64,000 nt of DNA from Flavicella sp964230805. GTDB lineage: Bacteria > Bacteroidota > Bacteroidia > Flavobacteriales > Flavobacteriaceae. The notes under the pieces were generated by a model. It worked only from the letters and a program-made list of their open reading frames with translations, searched no databases and was not told the DNA's origin. Below are positions 57,296 to 64,000 of the stretch, piece by piece (positions within the stretch are counted from its first letter, which is position 1; each line of letters opens with the position of its first letter). The stretch lies in NCBI GenBank assembly GCA_964230805.1, contig CAXRIA010000027.1, positions 1-64,000 on the forward strand, in the 5' to 3' direction. Position numbers and translations under genes: made by a program.

Positions 57296-58678
57296 TTATC
57301 TTACCAAAGTGTTGAATAATTTTGCCTTCGTATTGAAGAGGTCATTTTGGGTTTGGTTGGCTTTTAATTGCAGTTCAATGAGTTTTGATTCTCGTGAATT
57401 CACCAAAAATAGAGAGCTTTCTCCCAAGAAAAATTTTCTTTCTTCGGCGGAAACTAATTTTTTGTAGGCTTTTACGATATCCGTTGTCATTTCGTATTGA
57501 AGTTGAAAGGACTCAAGTTCTTGCAGGACACTTCTCAGCTGGTTTTTTAGTTTTAATTCAGTAGTGAGTTGCTCGTAATTTTTCTCTTGTAATTTCAATT
57601 GAGCCAATTTAAAATCAGCTCTTTCTTTTCGTAAGAAAACGGGGAGTTTTAGCGTAACTCCTGCCTTGTAGTTGTTGTTATTTAGGTTGTTGAGATCGTC
57701 GGCGTTTTCATACAAAAAATTGTAATCGAGTGCTATTTTGGGCAAGAGGTTGTTTTTTTTCAGGCGTTTTTCAATGCTGAGGTTTTTTATGATGTAATCC
57801 AAGGATTGCAATTCTGGATGGCTTTTGAGGTCATAACGTTCACTTTCTAAGCGCGATATTTCTAGATAGGAGTCTATGTTGTCCAATGTTTTGACATCCG
57901 GTTGAATGGTTGTTTTTATTTCTACGGGAATGTTGTTTTTTACCCATAAAAAGTTCGAAACCTCCCATGTAGATTTCAAGAACTTGATTTTCGCTTTTTC
58001 ATAGTTTAGTTTTCGGTTGTCGAGGACTATTTTTGCTTCTAAAGTATCGATTGCGGGTCTGTCACCCAATTTAAAAGTTTTGACAATGCTTTGAAAGCGT
58101 GTTTCGGCATTTTTTACAAAATCTTTGTAAACTTCCTTCTCGTTGTAATGTTTGACCCATGAAAAATAAGTGACAGCCGCATTGTAGATTATTTTATTAA
58201 CTGTTAATTTTTGAATTGCCTGTGCTTGTTTCTCATAGTTTTTGGCCTGTTTTAAAACGGCCATTCTTTTATTAAAAAACATGCCCTGACCAAGTGAGAG
58301 TGAAAGTCCAGCGGCATACAAACCATTATTTGGTAGTTCGTTTTCTGGATTTAGATTGAGTCCGCTATTGTTTTCAAAATTTGTTTTGATGTCAACCCCG
58401 TACCAAACAGGAATTTTAAAGGTTGTGTTTAGGTTGTTGAAATATTCTTTCTCTTTGAATTCTTTTTTAGCGTAATCAACTTCTAGTTGAGGATCGAATG
58501 CGCCTCTTGCTTTCATTAATTTGGCATCACTTTCGTTGACGATGAGGTTGGCTTGTTTTACAATGGGGTGAAAACGTTTGACATAGCCTAAAAATTCACC
58601 CAGGGTGATGGCCGTATCAAAAGTGTTTTGAGCCTGTATGCATCCGGTAAAAAGAAGTAAAAAAAGTACTTTTTTCAT
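57296..58678 (-). CDS. TolC-family outer-membrane channel protein
   Basis: 460 residues with a signal peptide (about 1-16, ending QAQ) and the helical repeat pattern of outer-membrane efflux proteins, including SLGQGMFFNKRMAVLKQA and LKLPVFLRKERADFKLAQLKLQ. It forms the outer-membrane exit duct. It begins 3 bases after the HlyD gene, so it is the last member of a TetR-ABC-HlyD-TolC operon. Confidence 0.92.
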   Translation of the reverse strand: MKKVLFLLLFTGCIQAQNTFDTAITLGEFLGYVKRFHPIVKQANLIVNESDAKLMKARGAFDPQLEVDYAKKEFKEKEYFNNLNTTFKIPVWYGVDIKTNFENNSGLNLNPENELPNNGLYAAGLSLSLGQGMFFNKRMAVLKQAKNYEKQAQAIQKLTVNKIIYNAAVTYFSWVKHYNEKEVYKDFVKNAETRFQSIVKTFKLGDRPAIDTLEAKIVLDNRKLNYEKAKIKFLKSTWEVSNFLWVKNNIPVEIKTTIQPDVKTLDNIDSYLEISRLESERYDLKSHPELQSLDYIIKNLSIEKRLKKNNLLPKIALDYNFLYENADDLNNLNNNNYKAGVTLKLPVFLRKERADFKLAQLKLQEKNYEQLTTELKLKNQLRSVLQELESFQLQYEMTTDIVKAYKKLVSAEERKFFLGESSLFLVNSRESKLIELQLKANQTQNDLFNTKAKLFNTLVR

Positions 58679-58681
58679 AGG

Positions 58682-60022
58682 TTATTTTTTTGCTGTTGAT
58701 TCGGGTTGGTAATAATTGGGAGGAAAACTGTTGAGCTGTCTCCACAATTCAAACCAAATAGGTACGTCTTCTAACAAGGCAATGGTTTGTGCTCCCGATC
58801 CTACACGAATCGCATCAGGCCATGGATGATCTATTTCATCAGGTGCCAATAATACACGGTATTTTCCATTGTCACTAATGTAATTTTCTATGGCTACAAC
58901 TTTTGCGCCATAGGTTCCATAAGAAAGATTGGGCCAACCATTGAATACAATTGCAGGCCAGCCATCAAATTGCACACGCACTTTTTCGCCGATATGGATC
59001 AGAGGTAGATCGATTGGCTTTACAAAGGTTTCCACTGCCAAATCGTATATGTTCGGCATAATACCGACAAGATCAGCTCCTTCTTTAAAGGCGGCACCAA
59101 TTCCTCCAACAATCGCTTTATTGATATATCCGTCTTGGGGTGCGGTGATGAAGAGAAGGCTGCTTCTCTTGGTATAATTAGCAAAGTTGCTTTGCAGTTT
59201 GGATACCTGGGCTTTTGTATCAAGTTCATTTGACTCCGCTGAAAATAAGTCGCTTTCTATTTTCGATATTTTGTCTGTGTAGCTCATTGAAATTCTGGAA
59301 ATTTCAACTTTCGCGTTGATAATATCGTTTTTGCTACTGAGCAATTTGTTTTGTTGCGATATCTCTTTGGCCTGGGTCTCTTGAAGTTTTATTTTTTTTG
59401 TTTCTACATCTTTTAACGCTTTGAGTCCCTCTTTTTCAAGCATCGAAACTCTTTCAAATTGTCTTTGTGCGATGCGTGTATTCAGTTTTGCAGTTTCAAA
59501 ATCAATGCTGTCACTTTTTACCTGAAGGAAGGCTTGAAGCACTTTGTTTTTGGCTTGCTGTAACTTTAAATCTCTTTCGTTTTGTAGGGCTGTAATTTGA
59601 CGTTGTAGCGCTTTTGTTTTGTTTCTATACGCTTTTTCAGATGCTGATTTTGCAAGAATTTGGTCATTTGTTCGTTTTGCTAATTGTGCGTCAAAATAGT
59701 CACTTTTGATTTCGGAAATTCTCAGAATGGTATCTCCTTTTTTTACAAAATCTCCTTCTCGAACATACCACTCTTCAATTCTTCCTGGGATTTGTGATTG
59801 AACGGTTTGAGGTCGCTGATTCAATTGCAATGTGGTCACCAATCCTCGACTAGAAATATTTTGAGTCCATGGTAAAAATAGGGTCACAACACCAAGAACC
59901 GCAAAGACGAACAAAAATTTGTTGAAAAAGGTAGCGTGTTTTTTATTAGCGATATATTTTCCGGACTTAAATTGCTGGAGGTCTATATTATTTTGAACAG
60001 AGTGTTTGGATATGTTTAGCAT
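58682..60022 (-). CDS. HlyD-family membrane fusion protein
   Basis: 446 residues. A short cytoplasmic N-terminus and one membrane helix (about 33-50) lead to a biotinyl-lipoyl-like domain (VQSQIPGRIEEWYVREGDFVKKGDTIL). Long coiled-coil hairpins (about 120-270) and a second lipoyl half (ITAPQDGYINKAIV) follow, ending in a beta-barrel. It links the inner-membrane ABC protein to TolC. It lies between the ABC and TolC genes with three-base gaps. Confidence 0.93.
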   Translation of the reverse strand: MLNISKHSVQNNIDLQQFKSGKYIANKKHATFFNKFLFVFAVLGVVTLFLPWTQNISSRGLVTTLQLNQRPQTVQSQIPGRIEEWYVREGDFVKKGDTILRISEIKSDYFDAQLAKRTNDQILAKSASEKAYRNKTKALQRQITALQNERDLKLQQAKNKVLQAFLQVKSDSIDFETAKLNTRIAQRQFERVSMLEKEGLKALKDVETKKIKLQETQAKEISQQNKLLSSKNDIINAKVEISRISMSYTDKISKIESDLFSAESNELDTKAQVSKLQSNFANYTKRSSLLFITAPQDGYINKAIVGGIGAAFKEGADLVGIMPNIYDLAVETFVKPIDLPLIHIGEKVRVQFDGWPAIVFNGWPNLSYGTYGAKVVAIENYISDNGKYRVLLAPDEIDHPWPDAIRVGSGAQTIALLEDVPIWFELWRQLNSFPPNYYQPESTAKK

Positions 60023-60025
60023 AAC

Positions 60026-61690
60026 TTACTGTTTGATGTTTTTTATTTCTCCTTTTTCGAGTGTGATAATTTGTTCACAATTTTGTGTCCAACGTTTATT
60101 GCTACTCACGACAATCAATGCCCATGGATTGTCTTTATGAGTTAAAAAGTCAATAATTTCATTGGTTTCTTTTTTGTTAAAACTGTCCAAAGCATCTTCA
60201 AGAATGAGAACTTTGGGTTCGCATACAAAGGCTCTTGCCAGAACAATTTTTTTTGCGATGATTTGCGAGAGTTGTTTGCCGTCGGGTTGTAATAAGGTTT
60301 GTAGACCATTTGGTAATTCTCGTAAAAACGACATCAAACCTACTTTCTTTAGAGCACTGTGAATTTTTTTATCTGAGATTAGGGTATTTCCAAGTGTGAG
60401 ATTTTCTTTTAGCGTTCCTTCAAAAGGAGACGCCTCGGAGAGTGACAATCCAAAATGAGAGCGGTAGTGATTTAAATTGATACTTTTAAGGGCGGCATTA
60501 TTGACATAAATATTTCCAGAGGTATGTTGAATGATCCCTGAAATTAGGTTCAACAAAGTTGATTTTCCCGATCCGCTTTCACCCGTAATGATCGTTCTAC
60601 TTTTGGGTTTTATTGTAAAAGAAATGTTTTCCAGAATGCTTTTTTCTTTGTTCGGAACTCGGTAAGAAATGTCTTCAAATTCAAGGCAAATCCCTTCTTT
60701 GAAATTAGGTGTTTCTCCATCTTGAGATTCGAGTTCTTTGTCTACAATTTGTCCTAATTTTTCAACGGATGTCAGCACGTCGTAGAAGGTTTCGAGACCG
60801 AGGATCAATTTTTCAACCGAGGTAATGACCAAAATAATGATAATTTCTGCTGCTACAAATTGTCCAATGTTCATTTCTTGATTCAAAACCAAGGCACCTC
60901 CGATAATTAAAAGACCAGCGGTTGTTAGTACCTTAAAACTGATCATTTGAATAAATTGAAGAATTAAAACTTTGAAATGTTTTTCTCTTGCGATGAGGTA
61001 TTTTTCAACCAGTAGGTCATTTTTGGTCAGGGCGAGTTGTGTTTTTCCCGACAGTTTCAAGGTGACCAGAACTCTTGCAATTTCTTGGATCCAATGCGCT
61101 ACTTTGTATTTGTTTTTGGATTCTTTCAAGCTGGTTTTGAGACCTCTCTTTGCGGTAAATTTAAAAACAAAGTAGACGAGAAGTAGCAGTAGAACGCCAA
61201 ATAAGATAAAAAAGGGATGGTAAAAAGAAAGTAGGGTTAGTGCAAAGATTATTTGTAAAAACGCATGAGGGATGTCAATCAGTATTTTTGAAAGTCCTTT
61301 TTGTATGGTGATTGTGTCAAAAAATCGGTTGGCCAATTCTGGAGGATAGTGATTTCGCAGATCGGTCATCTTGATTTTTGGAAATCGATAACTCAATTCA
61401 AAAGAAGCTCTGGCAAAGATTCGTTGTTGTATGTTTTCGATGATTCTGAGTTGCATCAGTTGCAGGGTGCCAGAAAATATGACTCCAATTGTAACCAATG
61501 CGACCAACACAATCCATGATGTGGAAATTTGAGCACCTTGAATTAAATTGATAATAGCTTGAATTCCTAAGGGCAATGACAAAGAAACGATTCCTGAGAA
61601 AAAAGCATAATAGAAAATTTGTAAGATGTCTTTTTTTTCTATCTTGATTAGACTGATAAACCTACGTAGAGGTGTATTGATTTGCTTCAT
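60026..61690 (-). CDS. ABC exporter (membrane plus ATPase domain) with degenerate catalytic motifs
   Basis: 554 residues: six-helix type I exporter domain (about 20-310) and an ATPase domain (about 335-554), with no peptidase domain. Walker A is intact (GESGSGKST, 370-378). The Q-loop Gln appears to be Ser418, the signature reads LSQII (474-478) instead of LSGGQ, the Walker B end reads VLILED with Glu498-Asp499 in place of Asp-Glu, and the H-switch His is absent (SSNKRW). It should pump or secrete a substrate through HlyD and TolC, but its ATP cycle must be unconventional. First structural gene after tetR. Confidence 0.92.
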   Translation of the reverse strand: MKQINTPLRRFISLIKIEKKDILQIFYYAFFSGIVSLSLPLGIQAIINLIQGAQISTSWIVLVALVTIGVIFSGTLQLMQLRIIENIQQRIFARASFELSYRFPKIKMTDLRNHYPPELANRFFDTITIQKGLSKILIDIPHAFLQIIFALTLLSFYHPFFILFGVLLLLLVYFVFKFTAKRGLKTSLKESKNKYKVAHWIQEIARVLVTLKLSGKTQLALTKNDLLVEKYLIAREKHFKVLILQFIQMISFKVLTTAGLLIIGGALVLNQEMNIGQFVAAEIIIILVITSVEKLILGLETFYDVLTSVEKLGQIVDKELESQDGETPNFKEGICLEFEDISYRVPNKEKSILENISFTIKPKSRTIITGESGSGKSTLLNLISGIIQHTSGNIYVNNAALKSINLNHYRSHFGLSLSEASPFEGTLKENLTLGNTLISDKKIHSALKKVGLMSFLRELPNGLQTLLQPDGKQLSQIIAKKIVLARAFVCEPKVLILEDALDSFNKKETNEIIDFLTHKDNPWALIVVSSNKRWTQNCEQIITLEKGEIKNIKQ

Positions 61691-61746
61691 AGTGTCATTT
61701 TATTTTTTGTGTTGTAATTTTCATTCATAGCCAAAACAAACGTGTT

Positions 61747-62421
61747 TTATTTCAAAAGGATTTCTATCAATTGGGTGAAAAATACGGTAGGTCTTTTTTC
61801 TTTCTTGTGACAGTTTGTGATTGAGGTGAAATGAGTTTTTAAAAAATGCTGGTGCAATGCTCCTTCTATAATCGTACTCGACAGACTTAAGGAAAATTCA
61901 TAGTTGGGTTTTTTTTCTAGGATCATAGTACTCAGGCGTTGCACCACACGTTTGTAGATCAGGAAACACCCTTCTTCGTTCTCTGTATCTACAAGATTTG
62001 TGAGATAGGTCTTTGAATTTTCTTTGATCATGATTTGATGCAAAAGAATTTCATTGACATGTGAAAAATTGGAGTCTTCTTGGATGGTTCTCGTCAGCAC
62101 GCGAATGGCAGTATTTAATTTTTCGCTGGCGTCTTTTACATGGTACGTCTCAAAGACAAGCTGGTATTCAATCCATCCCCAGTACCATGAGAATAGGTAC
62201 ACCAATAGTTTGTGTTTGTTTTCGAAGTATCGATAGATAGAACTTTCGTTGGAGGCTATTTCTTTACCGAGTTTTTTGAATGTGAAACTTTCAAATCCGA
62301 TTTCATTGATTAAAAAGATGCTTTTTTCAATTATTTTTTTACCGAGTTTAGAGGTTTCCGGGTCCTTGAGAAAAATTTTCTCTGGAACTGTAATTTTAAT
62401 ATTTGAATTAAGATCTTCCAT
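61747..62421 (-). CDS. TetR/AcrR-family regulator
   Basis: 224 residues from the ATG at 62421 (MEDLNSNIKITVPEK). The helix-turn-helix is about residues 40-66 (FTFKKLGKEIASNESSIYRYFENK, cut here to SSIYRYFENK) and a ligand-binding C-terminal domain follows. It is 56 bases upstream of the ABC exporter in the same direction. The palindromes at 62426-62462 in its promoter suggest autorepression and control of the exporter. Inducer unknown. Confidence 0.9.
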   Translation of the reverse strand: MEDLNSNIKITVPEKIFLKDPETSKLGKKIIEKSIFLINEIGFESFTFKKLGKEIASNESSIYRYFENKHKLLVYLFSWYWGWIEYQLVFETYHVKDASEKLNTAIRVLTRTIQEDSNFSHVNEILLHQIMIKENSKTYLTNLVDTENEEGCFLIYKRVVQRLSTMILEKKPNYEFSLSLSSTIIEGALHQHFLKTHFTSITNCHKKEKRPTVFFTQLIEILLK

Positions 62422-62425
62422 GTTT

Positions 62426-62462
62426 TTACTAGTAAGCGGCAAAAATAATAGTATTACTATTA
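62426..62462. promoter_or_regulatory. candidate TetR operators and promoter of the exporter operon
   Basis: Two palindromes share the half-site TACTA: TTACTAGTAA at 62426-62435 and TAATAGTA-T-TACTATTA at 62446-62462. Between them lies CAAAAATA at 62440-62447, which is TATTTTTG on the minus strand, a match to TAnnTTTG for the tetR gene. A repressor bound to either site would block this promoter. Confidence 0.55.
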
Positions 62463-62487
62463 ATTTTATTAGTTTCCATGTTAAATT

Positions 62488-62520
62488 TTTGTAAAAACTT
62501 CTTTTCGGTCATTAAATTTG
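62488..62520 (+). promoter_or_regulatory. promoter of the patatin-like phospholipase gene
   Basis: TTTG at 62488-62491, a 21-base spacer and TAAATTTG at 62513-62520 match the Bacteroidota consensus. Transcription near 62527 precedes the ATG at 62567 by about 40 bases. Confidence 0.65.
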
Positions 62521-62566
62521 CCTGACATGCGATTTTGGATTCTTTGTGTATCTTTATCAGAAAAAA

Positions 62567-64000
62567 ATGAACCGCTTTGTTTTCTTCATCCTAGTGCTGT
62601 CAGTCACTTTTACCTTTGCGCAGATAGATCCTGATAAAAAAAGGCCAAAAGTAGGGCTGGTTTTGAGTGGTGGCGGGGCCAAAGGATTTGCCCACATAGG
62701 CGTATTAAAAGTATTGGAGTCTACGGGTGTAAAGTTGGATTACATCGGCGGTACAAGTATGGGTGCAGTAGTGGGAGGTTTATACGCTGCTGGTTACTCA
62801 GCAATTGAGATAGATTCTATTGTTGCATCTATCAATTTCCCAAAACTTTTGCAGGACAAATTGCCAAGAGCTCAATCTTCATTTTTTGAAAAGCAGTACG
62901 GTGAGAAATCAGTTATGACTTTTCCTGTGAGGAAGGGAAAAATTAGTTTGCCAAAAGGGCTTGCTACTGGGCAAAGTATCTATAATAATTTGAAGACACT
63001 TTTTGAACCCGTTGATTCCATTGTTGATTTTCAAAAATTACCAATTCCTTTTTTTTGTGTGGCTACAAATTTGGAAACTGGAAAATCCAAAGTTTTTGAT
63101 CAAGGGTCCTTGTCAGCGGCAGTTAGAGCAAGTGCGTCTTTGCCTACACTATTAAACCCAATTATGTATGAAGGGGTCGCATACATTGATGGTGGAATTT
63201 CAGATAATTTTCCTGTGTTAGAAATGCGACGAAAAGGAATAGATATCATTATTGGAGTAGATGTTCAAGGGAAATTGGAGAACAAAGAAGCAGTCCATTC
63301 GGTTGTAGATATTTTGAATCAAATTGTGAATTTTCAAATATACGCAGAGGACAATGAGAAACTCCGTGAACTGGACATTCATGTTGCGCCTGAGGTTGAA
63401 AATTTTTCAATTACTTCGTTTGACCGTACTAGTGAGATTGTTGATTTGGGCGAAAATGCGGCAAATCATAAAAAAAAGGTGTTTGATAAAATTGCAAGGT
63501 TGCAAGGCAGTATTCCGGGAAAAAAAGTGCAAAAAAGAATTGCTAAAAAATACGCGCTTTCAAAATTTAAAACTCCTCAGCTAGACAATTATTCACGCGC
63601 TTTCATTTTGGGAAAAATGAAACTTCAAAAAGGGGATGTTGTTACCTATGCCGAGCTGGATGAAAAAATTGGAGGGCTTTCTTCTTCGAATGATTTTGAT
63701 TTGATTCAATACAAATTGATTCCTTTTCAAGACAATTCGTATCTTTTTTCTTTACAAATGGAAGAAAATGAAGTGGATTCTTATGTGAAAATAGGATTGA
63801 ATTATGATCCCATATACAAAAGTGGGTTGTTGCTGAACTATACAAAAAAACATTTTTTTCAAAAGAATGATATTTTTTCATTTGATCTTATTGTCGGAGA
63901 CAATATTCGAGCCGATTTGAATTATTTTGTTGACAATGGTTTTTATACCAGTTATGGTATCAATGCTAGATTCAACCAATTTCGTGTTGATGCTCAATTG
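62567..64000 (+). CDS. patatin-like phospholipase (PlpD type), 3' end beyond window
   Basis: The frame from the ATG at 62567 stays open for 478 codons to the window edge. A signal peptide (about 1-19) is followed by a patatin domain: the oxyanion loop GGGAKG (35-40), nucleophile Ser64 in GTSMG, and Asp208 in DGG. The later part carries strand-rich sequence, consistent with the POTRA and barrel domains of PlpD-type proteins; the barrel end is not in the window. The domain order would place the lipase on or at the outer membrane. Complete length unknown. Confidence 0.92.
   Translation, partial: MNRFVFFILVLSVTFTFAQIDPDKKRPKVGLVLSGGGAKGFAHIGVLKVLESTGVKLDYIGGTSMGAVVGGLYAAGYSAIEIDSIVASINFPKLLQDKLPRAQSSFFEKQYGEKSVMTFPVRKGKISLPKGLATGQSIYNNLKTLFEPVDSIVDFQKLPIPFFCVATNLETGKSKVFDQGSLSAAVRASASLPTLLNPIMYEGVAYIDGGISDNFPVLEMRRKGIDIIIGVDVQGKLENKEAVHSVVDILNQIVNFQIYAEDNEKLRELDIHVAPEVENFSITSFDRTSEIVDLGENAANHKKKVFDKIARLQGSIPGKKVQKRIAKKYALSKFKTPQLDNYSRAFILGKMKLQKGDVVTYAELDEKIGGLSSSNDFDLIQYKLIPFQDNSYLFSLQMEENEVDSYVKIGLNYDPIYKSGLLLNYTKKHFFQKNDIFSFDLIVGDNIRADLNYFVDNGFYTSYGINARFNQFRVDAQL

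Noticed and set aside
1..64000. CRISPR array, transposon, integrase, prophage or defence system
   Set aside because: I saw no regularly spaced direct repeats, transposase, recombinase, phage structural gene or known defence gene in the window.

Overview
The window looks like a chromosomal segment of a member of Bacteroidota, most likely family Flavobacteriaceae. The evidence is low-GC DNA, promoters of the TTG / TAnnTTTG type, almost no Shine-Dalgarno sequences, and several lineage-typical arrangements. These are an alternative complex III (act) operon that runs directly into cytochrome oxidase genes, a fused ccoNO gene, a leucyl-tRNA synthetase with a large insertion, and small Crp-type regulators. 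I do not assign a genus. The window is gene-dense (57 protein genes, one tRNA) and no stretch over 300 bases lacks a gene.

Layout. 1-2990 looks like accessory DNA: the tail of an unknown gene, a structured non-coding repeat-like block, a small Crp-type regulator, a nitroreductase and a membrane-anchored DJ-1/PfpI protein. It ends at a tRNA-Leu(TAA) whose 3' end faces it. 3287-8384 holds ctaB, two cox3 paralogues, cox4, a SCO protein, a DUF420 protein and two unnamed small or membrane proteins (aerobic oxidase plus assembly). 8455-11582 (minus) is a MOCS3-like E1-rhodanese protein followed by an M3 peptidase. 12240-16735 is rimP-nusA-infB behind a leader containing a terminator hairpin. 17488-28633 is the act operon (actA to actF) plus coxB and coxA. 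28804-45405 is mostly housekeeping: ruvB, a SulP transporter, leuS, a SemiSWEET, a histidine kinase, an enoyl-CoA hydratase, an HD phosphohydrolase, tsaB, an MscS channel, a DUF255 protein, an aminotransferase, a fatty acid desaturase and rsmG. 45440-53930 (minus) is the complete cbb3 oxidase operon (ccoI-ccoS-ccoNO-ccoQ-ccoP-ccoG-ccoH-TauE/SafE), divergent from an Fnr-like regulator at 54112. Then come a 5-formyl-THF cyclo-ligase, uvrC, a TetR-ABC-HlyD-TolC export operon (57296-62421, minus) and the start of a patatin-like outer-membrane phospholipase.

How they work together. The window encodes most of a branched aerobic respiratory chain. Quinol electrons pass through ACIII to an aa3/caa3-type oxidase (coxA, coxB, two cox3, cox4; heme by CtaB, copper by SCO), or reach a high-affinity cbb3 oxidase for low oxygen. 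A palindrome in the ccoI/fnr intergenic region is a good candidate for the switch between the two.

The observations I rate highest are: the exporter whose ATPase domain lacks all the usual catalytic motifs except Walker A; the terminator-like hairpin in the rimP-nusA-infB leader; the ccoI/fnr palindrome; the palindromes upstream of tetR; the structured block at 391-530; and the uncharacterised small proteins in the oxidase-assembly cluster. I found no CRISPR array, transposase, integrase or rRNA, and I do not see a clearly new multi-gene defence or mobile system.
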